A stretch of 64,000 nt of DNA from Streptomyces sp. V2I9 (GCF_030817475.1 NZ_JAUSZJ010000002.1:3450001-3514000), one strand, 5' to 3'; shown: positions 10,001 to 17,172, counted from the first letter of the stretch. Program-made: numbers and translations. Notes: generated by a model from the letters alone, not told the origin.

Positions 10001-10692
10001 CCGGGGGATTCGACCTCGACGTCCCGGTACGCGCCGATCAGCAGCAGCCGCTCGAACCAGGCGTGCTGGGCGACGAATTCGAGCAGGCGCAGCGACGCAG
10101 GGTCGGCGCTGTGCAGATCGTCGAGGACGACCACCAGCGGACGGCTCTGGGAGAGGGTGACGAGGGCCGTGGTCACCGCGTCGAACAGGCCGAAGGTGTC
10201 GATTCCGTCGGTGGGACCACTGCCGGAGGACACCAGGAACCCCGAGGACCGTTGCGGCCCCGGTGGCTCCTGCGGCCCCGATGACCTCGGTGACCCCGGT
10301 GGCTCCTGTGCGCCCGGCGGACTCGTGCCGCTGCCCACGGGGCCGGGGGCCGCCGCCCCCGGCACCGGTTCGCCGAGCAGCGCGGCGAGCCTGCCCTCCG
10401 ACGCCTCCAGCGCCGCCGTCCACTCCGCCGCCGTGGCGGAGCGGCGCAGGCCGCGCAGGACCTGGACCCAGGGCCAGTATCCGGGGGTGTTGTCGGAGTC
10501 CCAGCAGGAGCCGCCGACCACCAGCGCCCCCCGCCGCCGCGCCTCGTGCGCGGCGTCCGTCACGAGCGTGCTCTTGCCGATCCCGGCCTCTCCGGCGACC
10601 AGCACGAGGCCACCGTGGCTGTCCAGGGCCCGGACGATCTCCGAGCGGAGGACGCCCGCGGGGTGGTCGCGCCCGAAGAGAGCAGGGGTCAT
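7021..10692 (-). CDS. Giant AAA/STAND-type ATPase regulator (1223 aa)
   Basis: The chosen ATG gives MTPALFGRDHPAGVL; upstream in-frame sequence is Arg/Gly-rich and unlikely to be coding. An ATPase core occupies residues 1-400: Walker A GEAGIGKST (about 34-42) and Walker B LVVVLDDLHSADP, as in the LuxR/MalT-type STAND ATPases. A long helical repeat region (about 400-950) resembles TPR-like sensors. The C-terminal 180 residues (WQLRWDGVTVHVPDAKGLRDL, DRERRALLDELRTA) match a conserved actinobacterial tail and end without an evident LuxR HTH. Two low-complexity Pro/Ser/Gly inserts interrupt it, near 125-170 and 960-1090. It is probably a signalling or regulatory ATPase; DNA binding is not shown. 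Confidence 0.85.
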   Translation of the reverse strand: MTPALFGRDHPAGVLRSEIVRALDSHGGLVLVAGEAGIGKSTLVTDAAHEARRRGALVVGGSCWDSDNTPGYWPWVQVLRGLRRSATAAEWTAALEASEGRLAALLGEPVPGAAAPGPVGSGTSPPGAQEPPGSPRSSGPQEPPGPQRSSGFLVSSGSGPTDGIDTFGLFDAVTTALVTLSQSRPLVVVLDDLHSADPASLRLLEFVAQHAWFERLLLIGAYRDVEVESPGHPLQPLILPLVSRAAATLTLTGLGRDEVGALMAVTTGREPAPELVDEVHRRTGGNPFFVEQTARLWHSGSPVSTIPPGVREAVRQRLALLPEPVVSLLTGAALLGREFRRQVLAVVHGSPVPHVDRLLEPAVVARILVPQPSGQYAFAHDLLRETLYASLDDAEARERHATVVRALDAHGGLGDALRPGALARHAHLAGGALEPGRRIDLLLAAARDAAGRLADEEAIGHYRRALAVASGTPGAPGAPERDPDLRRAALIGLDLAGQLRHVGEKAEAQRLLDHAVTRARQLDEPELLARVAITLHRDAILSSHDVSTKDLLAEAHRRITGKEGQDGLSDDRLAQELAVHTMALARRGSDDEALAFSLWARHDSVWGLGSAVERLALTDELTVVGRRTRHQDMELHAAAMRWVALLELGDPAYLDQFRTFVRLAELSELPWFTLAVAVDTSLIASLQGRFAEAAAALSGDALTLEGCDRATFGFMGHHLHWALHLLRGHFAEAEEVLHGLRSSGYPYPRLLESVTAVEQGDAAPALRLIAEHADRAAPYPRAFMPQWLRLLAQTAALTGDPRLIARAEDELTPYTGQWIVSLSGCDIGGPVDLWLGVLAAARGDRDAAVAALTEAAASSDRLGARPWAVRSRLHLARALLARATGAGDGAGGDAGAVTVRGSGSGAVGPGAMGLGAVGPRATGPGAGDAGQARRLLDDVAREAGELALHHWVSEATVLRALLPIASVTTGTGTGTRTGTSDDTAPSPVPAPPSSVPAPLSSVPAPPSSSAPDAAPERSTAEAAAGVPTGERSGAPSAEQSGERAEFRRNGPVWQLRWDGVTVHVPDAKGLRDLHSLLGLPGTDVPAVQLLAPEGGSLVVAAGQLGGDPVLDDEAKRRYKEHLDRLDAEMDRAAARDDARQVEAYDRERRALLDELRTASGLGGRTRRLGDRTERARKTVTARIRDTLRKLDTLHPALAAHLTASVTTGTTCAYRPDRAPDWRL

Positions 10693-10769
10693 GAGCCCAC
10701 GATAGGAGCACCCACTGACAACGGTCCCCCGATTTCCCCCGCCGGCTGTCCGGCCGCCGGCCCCGCCGC

Positions 10770-10797
10770 CCGGCCGGGTACGCCCGGCCGGGTACGC
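10770..10797. repeat. Tandem 14-bp repeat upstream of the AAA regulator
   Basis: CCGGCCGGGTACGC occurs twice head-to-tail (10770-10783, 10784-10797), about 80 bp before the start of the AAA gene on the minus strand. Further copies of CACCCGCGTACGAG follow (two near 10835-10885). The gap 10693-10932 holds no gene; the repeats may be regulatory or slippage products. Confidence 0.5.
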
Positions 10798-10932
10798 CCG
10801 ACGTCGGTCCGCCGCGTACCACGCCGCGCACCACCCGCGTACGAGCTGAGTCAGTCCGCCCCGCGCCACCCGCGTACGAGCCCCGCACCACCCGCGCACG
10901 ATGCGCGTCAGTTCGGGTGCACCCGCCCCGCG

Positions 10933-11355
10933 TCAGTCGCGTACGACCGTCACCGGGCACGGCGCGTGCTGGGTGACGTGGAGGCTGACCGAGCCGAGGA
11001 GGGTGGCCTTCAGGCCGGTGTGGCCGCGGGCTCCCACGACGAGCAGGTCGGCGCCCTCGGCACGGTCCAGCAGGGCCTGGGCCGGGTTGCCGATCACCAC
11101 GACCTTGCTGACCGCGGCTGCCCCCGCGGCGCCGAGCGCCTCCTCCAGCGCCTCGTTGAGGGAGACGGTGGCCAGGGCCTGCGGGTCGAAGTCCTCCGGC
11201 ATGCCCGGCATCATCGACGCCCAGCTGGTGGCGGGGTACTCCCAGCTGTTCACGGCCTCCACCGTGGCGCCGGTCAGCTCGGCCTGGCGTACAGCCCAGT
11301 GCAGCGCCTTGATCGACGCGTCGGAGCCGTCGACCCCCACCACGATCCTGCCCAT
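10933..11355 (-). CDS. Universal stress protein (UspA family)
   Basis: 140 residues. It begins MGRIVVGVDGSDASIKALHWA, the canonical first strand and helix of Usp proteins, and ends with GARGHTGLKATLLGSVS, the G-x2-G-x9-G-S/T nucleotide-binding signature, followed by HAPCPVTVV. It should therefore bind ATP as a cytoplasmic dimer and act in stress or dormancy physiology. It stands alone: a terminator hairpin separates it from the flavin-oxidase genes upstream and 240 bp of repeats lie downstream. Confidence 0.93.
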   Translation of the reverse strand: MGRIVVGVDGSDASIKALHWAVRQAELTGATVEAVNSWEYPATSWASMMPGMPEDFDPQALATVSLNEALEEALGAAGAAAVSKVVVIGNPAQALLDRAEGADLLVVGARGHTGLKATLLGSVSLHVTQHAPCPVTVVRD

Positions 11356-11428
11356 GTCTGCCTCCAGCCCGGTCCTGCGCGGTCCAGCTCGGTACAGCTC
11401 TCGATCTCACTGTAGTCACATCGGACAC

Positions 11429-11459
11429 AGGCGGGCGGGTCGTACCGACCCGCCCGCCT
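11429..11459 (-). terminator. Terminator after the LLM/FMN reductase operon
   Basis: A perfect 14-bp stem (11429-11442 with 11446-11459) has a three-base loop. On the minus strand it lies downstream of the FMN reductase stop and before the Usp gene. Confidence 0.65.
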
Positions 11460-11526
11460 AAGGCCGGCCCGCGTAAGTCCCGCTCGGCCGTGAGGTCCGC
11501 TCAGCGGGCGGCGGGGTGTGGCAGGC

Positions 11527-12186
11527 TCAGTTCGGCCGCAGGGCCGCGAGCTGCTGCTCGAAGGGGACGACCGCGTCCTCCCCGTCGTCCAGGCCGAGGG
11601 CGCGCGAGGCCCCGGAGACCGTACGGCCCAGGATCGCGGAGGCCAGTTCGCCGCCCGCGCGCCGGATGCGGGACGGCAGGCCATCGGTGTACTCGTCGCC
11701 CGAGGACCCCCAGTCCTCCGACGCCGCGTAGACGGAGGTGGGCACGGTGACGGCCCGCAGATAGGCGAAGAGCGGGCGCATCGCGTGCTCCAGGACCAGC
11801 GAGTGCCGGGCCGTGCCGCCCGTGGCGGCGATCACGACGGGCTTTCCGGTCAGCGCGGTGTTGTCGATCAGGTCGAAGAACGACTTGAACAGTCCGCTGT
11901 ACGAGGCGGTGAACACGGGCGTCACGGCGATCAGCCCGTCCGCCTCCGTCACCGCCTCGATCGCCTCGCGCAGTGCGGCCGGAGGGAACCCGCTGACCAG
12001 GTGGTTCGCAAGGTCCCCGGCGAGGTCGCGCAGCTCGACGACCCGAACCTCGACCGGCCGGTCCTGGTCGGCCGCGAGGCGCTCACGGGTGGCGGCGGCC
12101 AGCCGGTCGGCCAGCAGCCGGGTGGAGGACGGCCGGCTCAGTCCGGCCGAGACGGCGACGACGCGCAGGGGGGTGGTGGCGGGCAT
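11527..12186 (-). CDS. CE1759-type FMN reductase partner of LLM monooxygenase
   Basis: 219 residues starting at ATG behind GGAGGT. The flavodoxin-like fold is clear: RVVAVSAGLSRPSSTRLLAD binds the flavin phosphate, VTPVFTASYSGLFKSFFDL is the reductase signature, and GKPVVIAATGGTARH follows. It begins five bases after the stop of the upstream luciferase-like monooxygenase, so the two are co-translated. The expected role is to reduce FMN with NAD(P)H and pass FMNH2 to the oxygenase. The family pairing (CE1758/CE1759) is known in actinobacteria; the substrate is not. A terminator follows at 11429-11459. Confidence 0.88.
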   Translation of the reverse strand: MPATTPLRVVAVSAGLSRPSSTRLLADRLAAATRERLAADQDRPVEVRVVELRDLAGDLANHLVSGFPPAALREAIEAVTEADGLIAVTPVFTASYSGLFKSFFDLIDNTALTGKPVVIAATGGTARHSLVLEHAMRPLFAYLRAVTVPTSVYAASEDWGSSGDEYTDGLPSRIRRAGGELASAILGRTVSGASRALGLDDGEDAVVPFEQQLAALRPN

Positions 12187-12191
12187 CGGGA

Positions 12192-13304
12192 TCAGACCTC
12201 CTTCTTGTCCGTCGTAGGGGTGGTACGGGCGGTGCGGGCGGCGGCGACCGCCGGGTGGACGGGCGCGGACTCCGGCACGCCGGCCGGCCGCAGGTTGGCG
12301 AACTCCTTGCGCAGCACCGGTACGACCTCCTCGCCGAGGATGTCGAGCTGCTCCAGGACCGTCTTCAGCGGGAGCCCCGCGTGGTCCATCAGGAACAGCT
12401 GGCGCTGGTAGTCGCCCACCGCGTCCCGGAACGTCAGCGTCCGCTCGATGACCTCCTGCGGGGAGCCCACCGTCAGCGGGGTCTCGCGGGTGAAGTCCTC
12501 CAGGGACGGGCCGTGGCCGTAGACCGGCGCGTTGTCGAAGTACGGGCGGAACTCCCGTACCGCGTCCTGCGAGTTCCTCCGCATGAACACCTGGCCGCCG
12601 AGCCCCACGATGGCCTGGTCGGCGGTGCCGTGGCCGTAGTGGGCGTAGCGGCGCCGGTAGAGGTCGACCATCTTCTTCGTGTGCTCCATGGGCCAGAAGA
12701 TGTTGTTGTGGAAGAAGCCGTCGCCGTAGTACGCGGCCTGCTCGGCGATCTCCGGGGAGCGGATGGAGCCGTGCCAGACGAACGGCGGGACGCCGTCGAG
12801 CGGGCGCGGGGTGGCGGTGAAGGACTGGAGCGGGGTGCGGAACGTGCCCTCCCAGTCCACGACGTCCTCGCGCCACAGCCGGTGCAGCAGGGCGTAGTTC
12901 TCGATGGCCATCGGGATGCCCTGCCGGATGTCCTTGCCGAACCAGGGGTAGACCGGTCCGGTGTTGCCCCGGCCCATCATCAGGTCGACGCGGCCGTCCG
13001 CGAGGTGCTGGAGGGTGGCGTAGTCCTCGGCGATCTTCACCGGGTCGTTGGTGGTGATCAGCGTGGTGGAGGTGGAGAGGATGAGGTTCTCGGTGCGGGC
13101 GGCGATGTAGCCGAGCGTGGTCGTCGGGGAGGACGGGACGAACGGCGGGTTGTGGTGCTCGCCGGTCGCGAAGACGTCCAGGCCGACCTCCTCGGCCTTC
13201 TGCGCGATGGCCAGGGTCGCCTTGATCCGCTCGTTCTCGGTGGGGGTCCGGCCGGTGGTCGGGTCGGTCGTGACGTCCCCGACGGTGAAGATCCCGAACT
13301 GCAT
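12192..13304 (-). CDS. CE1758-type FMN-dependent luciferase-like monooxygenase
   Basis: 370 residues, bacterial luciferase (LLM) TIM-barrel family. Visible family features are MQFGIFTVGDV at the start, FATGEHHNPPFVPSSP, LSTSTTLITTNDPVKIAEDYATLQHLADGRVDLMMGRGN and FVWHGSIRSPEIAEQAAYYGDGFF. It uses reduced FMN and O2 on an unknown substrate, often a sulfonate, fatty aldehyde or nitrilotriacetate-like compound in relatives. It forms a two-gene operon with the FMN reductase encoded five bases downstream. Its upstream region has a tandem GTTGAAC pair overlapping a TATAGT -10-like box on its strand. The C-terminal 25 residues are a polar Ala/Thr tail. Confidence 0.9.
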   Translation of the reverse strand: MQFGIFTVGDVTTDPTTGRTPTENERIKATLAIAQKAEEVGLDVFATGEHHNPPFVPSSPTTTLGYIAARTENLILSTSTTLITTNDPVKIAEDYATLQHLADGRVDLMMGRGNTGPVYPWFGKDIRQGIPMAIENYALLHRLWREDVVDWEGTFRTPLQSFTATPRPLDGVPPFVWHGSIRSPEIAEQAAYYGDGFFHNNIFWPMEHTKKMVDLYRRRYAHYGHGTADQAIVGLGGQVFMRRNSQDAVREFRPYFDNAPVYGHGPSLEDFTRETPLTVGSPQEVIERTLTFRDAVGDYQRQLFLMDHAGLPLKTVLEQLDILGEEVVPVLRKEFANLRPAGVPESAPVHPAVAAARTARTTPTTDKKEV

Positions 13305-13370
13305 GGCGTCCGCCTTCCTGAGTCCCGGCCGGAGGTCAGGGTTCCGTCTCCGGAAGCCTCGGCCGTTTTG

Positions 13371-13384
13371 GTTGAACGTTGAAC
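13371..13384 (-). promoter_or_regulatory. Tandem GTTGAAC repeats in the LLM promoter
   Basis: GTTGAAC occurs twice with no gap. On the minus strand a TATAGT -10-like box (13381-13386) overlaps the second copy, 77 bp before the LLM start, so a bound regulator would block transcription. The operator role is inferred. Confidence 0.4.
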
Positions 13385-13412
13385 TATACCCTACAACGGG
13401 ACCCTCCTCCGT

Positions 13413-13448
13413 CCTATTCCACGGGTCCGGCCTATTCCACGGGTCCGG
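13413..13448. repeat. Perfect 18-bp tandem direct repeat
   Basis: CCTATTCCACGGGTCCGG occurs at 13413-13430 and immediately again at 13431-13448. It lies between the LLM promoter and the trpRS leader. A second repeat pair follows: CGGCACGTGGGCG at 13493-13505 and 13526-13538, and GGGCGAGCAYGCCCCG at 13468-13483 and 13534-13549. Confidence 0.6.
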
Positions 13449-13591
13449 AAGGGGCTTCCGCCACAGGGGGCGAGCACGCCCCGACCGGGCTTCGGCACGT
13501 GGGCGGGTCACCCCGGACGGGCTCCCGGCACGTGGGCGAGCATGCCCCGGAGGAACTACTGCGCCGGACCCGCAGCTCGTACACTCGGGCC

Positions 13592-13633
13592 ATGACCTCC
13601 GTCCCGTGCCGAAACTGGTGGCGCTCCTCATAG
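13592..13633 (+). CDS. Leader peptide with tandem Trp codons (MTSVPCRNWWRSS)
   Basis: A 13-codon open frame with two adjacent TGG codons at positions 9-10, ending 157 bp before the tryptophanyl-tRNA synthetase. A TACACT -10-like hexamer ends seven bases before the ATG, so the message may start at or next to the A of the start codon (leaderless). A ribosome stalled at the Trp codons would cover the first hairpin and let the downstream mRNA refold. This is the classical architecture of ribosome-mediated attenuation. Auxiliary TrpRS genes in Streptomyces coelicolor are reported to be regulated this way. Confidence 0.88.
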   Translation: MTSVPCRNWWRSS

Positions 13634-13688
13634 GAGCGGCCACAGCATCTGCACGGAACCAGGGCCGTTCGACATGGACGGCCCTTTT
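13617..13688 (+). promoter_or_regulatory. trpRS transcription attenuator (pause, antiterminator, terminator)
   Basis: Three competing structures can be read. A pause hairpin pairs GTGGCGCTCCT with AGGAGCG-CCAC around the leader stop and includes the Trp codons. The terminator is GGGCCGT (13662-13668) with ACGGCCC (13678-13684), a nine-base loop, followed by TTTT (13685-13688). The antiterminator is GAGCGGCC (13634-13641) with GGCCGTTC (13663-13670), eight pairs including one G-U, which removes the terminator 5' arm. Stalling at TGGTGG frees the antiterminator strand. Confidence 0.85.
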
Positions 13689-13790
13689 CGCTGCCCTTGT
13701 ACGGCGCAGCGGACACGGAGACGGAGCGCAGCGGCGCTCACCGGCGGGGCCGTCCCTCACGCAGCACTCACGCGAGGAGAGACACCCACC

Positions 13791-14879
13791 ATGACCACCA
13801 CGCTCCCGGCCGCCACCACCACCGGCTCTGCCGCCCAGCGGCCTCCCGCCGCCGAGCCCGGCAGCGGCACGGAACTGGAACGCCGCATCGCCCAGGACCC
13901 CGGCAGTTTCCGGGTTCTCACCGGGGACCGCCCGACCGGCCCCCTCCACCTCGGCCACTACTTCGGTTCGCTGCTCAACCGGGTGCGCCTCCAGAACCTC
14001 GGCGTGGACGTCATCGTCCTCATCCCCGACTACCAGGTCATCACCGACCGGGACACCGCCGAGCGGCTCGGGGAGTACACCGACGGGCTGCTCCTGGACT
14101 ACCTGGCCCTCGGCATCGACCCCGCCCGGTCCACCGTCTTCTGCCACAGCGCCGTTCCCGCGCTCAACCAGCTCCTGCTGCCCTTCCTCAGCCTCGTCTC
14201 CGTCGCCGAGCTGAACCGCAACCCCACGGTGAAGGACGAGATCGCGCACTCCCGGCAGTCCGCCGTCAGCGGGCTGATGCTCACCTATCCGGTCCACCAG
14301 GCCGCCGACATCCTGTCCTGCAAGGGCAACCTGGTCCCGGTCGGCCGGGACCAGGCGCCCCACCTGGAGGTCACCCGCACGGTCGCCCGCCGCTTCAACG
14401 AGCGGTACGGCCACGTCTTCCCGGAGCCGGAGACCCTGCTCTCCACCGCGCCCCTGCTGCTCGGCACGGACGGCACGAAGATGAGCAAGAGCCGTGCCAA
14501 CTCCGTCCCGCTCTCCGCCACCGCCGACGAGACCGCGCGCCTGATCAAGGGCGCCACCACGGACGCCGACCGGCACATCACGTACGACCCGGACGCCCGC
14601 CCCAACGTCTCCTCGCTGGTCCTGCTGACCGCACTCTGTCTGGAGCGGGACCCGCACGAGGTCGCGGCGGAGATCGGCGACGGCGGGGCGGCCGCGCTCA
14701 AGCGGACGGTGACCGACGCGGTCAACACCCGTCTTGCCCCCTTCCGGGCCCGGCGGGCGGAGTACGCGAAGGACCTGACGTACGTACGGTCGGTGCTCCG
14801 CGCGGGCAACGAGCGGGCGAACGCGCTGGCGGAGGCCACGCTGGACCAGGTGAGGGAGGCGATGGGCGCGTTCCGGTAG
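13791..14879 (+). CDS. Tryptophanyl-tRNA synthetase, attenuator-controlled auxiliary type
   Basis: 362 residues of class Ic synthetase. The HIGH-type motif is H53-L-G-H56 in GPLHLGHYFG, and K230-M-S-K-S is the second ATP motif. SVAELNRNPTVKDE, SGLMLTYPVHQAADIL and VPVGRDQAPHLEVTR bind tryptophan and the adenylate. It charges tRNA-Trp in the cytoplasm. A 25-residue Ala/Thr/Pro head is not part of the fold. The leader peptide and terminator directly upstream mean expression should rise when charged tRNA-Trp is scarce. Streptomyces often carry two TrpRS enzymes, one resistant to indolmycin-type inhibitors; the attenuator fits that inducible copy, but resistance cannot be read from the sequence alone. 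Confidence 0.93.
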   Translation: MTTTLPAATTTGSAAQRPPAAEPGSGTELERRIAQDPGSFRVLTGDRPTGPLHLGHYFGSLLNRVRLQNLGVDVIVLIPDYQVITDRDTAERLGEYTDGLLLDYLALGIDPARSTVFCHSAVPALNQLLLPFLSLVSVAELNRNPTVKDEIAHSRQSAVSGLMLTYPVHQAADILSCKGNLVPVGRDQAPHLEVTRTVARRFNERYGHVFPEPETLLSTAPLLLGTDGTKMSKSRANSVPLSATADETARLIKGATTDADRHITYDPDARPNVSSLVLLTALCLERDPHEVAAEIGDGGAAALKRTVTDAVNTRLAPFRARRAEYAKDLTYVRSVLRAGNERANALAEATLDQVREAMGAFR

Positions 14880-14911
14880 CGGCCCCGTACCACCGGCAGC
14901 GGCCCGCCCGC

Positions 14912-15003
14912 CGGTTCCCCCGGCAGCCCCGTCCCCACCGGCTCCGGCGACCCCGTCCGGCGGTTCCCCCGGCCGCCCCGTCCCCACCGGCTCCGGCGAC
15001 CCC
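14912..15003. repeat. 49-bp period direct repeat after trpRS
   Basis: A 43-bp unit at 14912-14954 recurs at 14961-15003 with one mismatch. It is followed by a run of nine C at 15025-15033, just beyond the stop of the convergent channel gene. It lies in the convergent gap and may help end transcription. Confidence 0.6.
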
Positions 15004-15039
15004 TGGTGGGACCGGTGGAGCCGGCCCCCCCCCGGCCGC

Positions 15040-17046
15040 CTACTGCCGTGAGGCGGCCGTCCGCCGGCGGCGCAGCAGTTCCGCGAGGCCCCGGCGGGTG
15101 GCGGCGATCACCACGCGGTCCCGGGCGCGCAGGACGTAGCCGGGGTGCAGGTCCCAGACCAGGCCGGAGGGCGGCGGCGTCGCGCCGTCGCTCGCCGGGT
15201 CGTACGGCGGGAGCGCGGCGAGGTCGGGGTTGCGGTCGGCGGGCGGGGTGGCGTCGAGGGCCAGCACCCGCCACGCGCCGGACCGGAAGGCCTGCTCGAC
15301 CGTGCGGCCCTCCAACTGCGGGTGCCCCGCCACCTCCAGTGCCGCGAACAGCATCACCTTCCGCTCGACCGGGACCGCGCCGAGGATCTGCCGGCCCATC
15401 ATGGCGACCGCGAACGACGGGGCGGCCAGATGGGACACGGAGCGGGAGCGGGTCAGGGCTTGGGGGTGCGCGGTGCGCAGGGTGCGGTAGACGGCGGTGG
15501 CGAACTCGTCGTCGTACAGCCGCAGCGCCACCCTCAGATCCGGTTTCACCGAGCGGGCGTACAGCGTCGCTTCCAGGTTCGTCGTGTCGATGCTGGTCAG
15601 CGCGAGGAGGGCGTGGGCACGGCGGATCTTGGCCGCCTCCAGGACACCTTCCTGGGTGACGTCGCCGATGACGGTCGGCACGTGCATCGAGCGGGCCAGC
15701 GGGATACCCCGCGCCTCGGGGTCCTCCTCGACGACGACCACGGGGATGCCGAGCTCGCGGAGGCGTACGAGGACGCGCGTACCGATCTTGCCGAGGCCCA
15801 GCAGCACCACGTGTCCCGACAGTCCGCGCGGCGGGCGGCGCAGCGAGGAGGCCGTGCGCAGGGTGCCGAACGCCTCCAGGACGGCGGCGATCAGCAGCGG
15901 CAGCAGGAACAGTCCGGCGATGCCGGAGAGGAGCTGGATGATCTGCCGGGCCGGGGGGCCGTCCTCCGCCGGGTCGTTCATGCCCAGCAGGTCGAGCAGG
16001 GTCAGGTACGTGGACTGGAGCGCGGAGTCCTCGGTGGTCAGCAGCGAGGCGATCACCAGGGCCAGCGCGGAGAGCGCGACGCCGAGGGCCGACCAGCGCA
16101 GGCGGCGCGAGAAGACCTGGGAGAGCGGCGCGCCCCGGCCGCCCATCCGGGTCGCGGGGCGGTCCGGATCGGCCCGGCTGATCGCTTCGAGGACCACCGT
16201 GCCCCGGCCGGTCGCGGCGGCGACGGTGCTCTCGTCGGGCAGCAGCAGCGGGGCCTCGTCGCCGCTCGTCTCCGAACCCTCCGCGCCCGCCGGGTCGTTG
16301 GTGGTGGAGGAGAGCAGCGCGAGGGTGCACAGGCCGGGGTCGGCGCTCTCACCGGGGCGCGGCGGAGGGCGTTCGGCGGCGCGCAGGAGCAGCCCCTCCG
16401 CCTGAATGATCTTGCTGCTGCCGGTGAGGGCGGTGGCGGCGAGGGCCGGGGCGGCGGTGTCGGCGTCGGAGAGGACGGTGGTGGAGGCGTCCAGCAGCGT
16501 CGGGTCGATGCCGGGCATGGCGACGGCCGCCGCCTGGTCGAGCAGCTCCTCCAGGTGCTGGCCGAGCTTGCGGTTGTAGAGCCGGATCACCAGCCGCAGA
16601 CGGGGGTTGAGGCGGCGGGCGGTGAGGGCGGCGCGGATGTTGCGCTCGTCGTCGTCGTAGACGAGGGCGAGGGCGGCGGCCCGGTCGATGCCCGCCTCCT
16701 CCAGGACGTCGTCCGAGGGCTCGGGGGCCTCCATGATGCGGACGGCCTCGACCCCGGCATTGGTGTCGCCGCTTCCGCCGGCGGCGCCGTTGCCGTTGCC
16801 CGCGCGGTTCATCGCCGCCGACATCCGGCCGAACAGGGCTGCCGCACGGCCCCGTTGGGTCAGCGGCGTCTCGGGGCCGTTCGCGTCCCGGCCCGGCGGC
16901 AGGAGCAGCGTGACCCGTTCCCCGTAGATGTAGCGCAGCTCCACGGCGAGCCGTCGCGCCAGGGCGTCGTCACCGCAGACGATCATGTGGCCGGAGGGCG
17001 GCGGGCGTCCCGGCTGCTGAGGAAGTGGAGGCACGAGACCCAGCAT
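15040..17046 (-). CDS. RCK/TrkA-N domain ion-channel-like membrane protein (CASTOR/POLLUX type)
   Basis: 668 residues. The N-terminal nucleotide-binding domain begins MIVCGDDALARRLAVELR and includes ALVYDDDERNIRAALTARRLNPRLR. Two hydrophobic segments near residues 315-335 (WSALGVALSALALVIASLL) and 370-390 (LLSGIAGLFLLPLLIAAVL) flank a pore-like stretch STYLTLLDLLGMND. A second TrkA-N/RCK domain follows with HVVLLGLGKIGTRVLVRL and TVIGDVTQEGVLEAAKIRRAHALLAL, then a TrkA-C-like end. This order matches actinobacterial relatives of CASTOR/POLLUX channels, which conduct K+ or Ca2+. Selectivity is not evident, as no TVGYG filter is seen. Confidence 0.85.
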   Translation of the reverse strand: MLGLVPPLPQQPGRPPPSGHMIVCGDDALARRLAVELRYIYGERVTLLLPPGRDANGPETPLTQRGRAAALFGRMSAAMNRAGNGNGAAGGSGDTNAGVEAVRIMEAPEPSDDVLEEAGIDRAAALALVYDDDERNIRAALTARRLNPRLRLVIRLYNRKLGQHLEELLDQAAAVAMPGIDPTLLDASTTVLSDADTAAPALAATALTGSSKIIQAEGLLLRAAERPPPRPGESADPGLCTLALLSSTTNDPAGAEGSETSGDEAPLLLPDESTVAAATGRGTVVLEAISRADPDRPATRMGGRGAPLSQVFSRRLRWSALGVALSALALVIASLLTTEDSALQSTYLTLLDLLGMNDPAEDGPPARQIIQLLSGIAGLFLLPLLIAAVLEAFGTLRTASSLRRPPRGLSGHVVLLGLGKIGTRVLVRLRELGIPVVVVEEDPEARGIPLARSMHVPTVIGDVTQEGVLEAAKIRRAHALLALTSIDTTNLEATLYARSVKPDLRVALRLYDDEFATAVYRTLRTAHPQALTRSRSVSHLAAPSFAVAMMGRQILGAVPVERKVMLFAALEVAGHPQLEGRTVEQAFRSGAWRVLALDATPPADRNPDLAALPPYDPASDGATPPPSGLVWDLHPGYVLRARDRVVIAATRRGLAELLRRRRTAASRQ

Positions 17047-17076
17047 GCCGTCATCCTTCCGGCTCGGTCTTCCCGG

Positions 17077-17172
17077 TCAGTGGGCGGTGCCGCCGGTATC
17101 GCTCCGGTCCCGCAGGACCGTACCGGCCAGGACGGCGGGGAAGGCGAGTGCCGTGCTCAGGAATGCGTCCAT
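17077..17172 (-). CDS. Possible 31-residue hydrophobic peptide upstream of the channel gene
   Basis: A short frame reads MDAFLSTALAFPAVLAGTVL followed by a polar tail. Its ATG follows AGGGGGTGGGACC, a plausible ribosome binding site. It ends 30 bp before the channel-like gene and points the same way. The first 20 residues could form one membrane helix. It could be a channel-associated micropeptide or a leader frame, or a chance ORF; nothing but position, start signal and hydrophobicity supports it. Confidence 0.35.
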   Translation of the reverse strand: MDAFLSTALAFPAVLAGTVLRDRSDTGGTAH

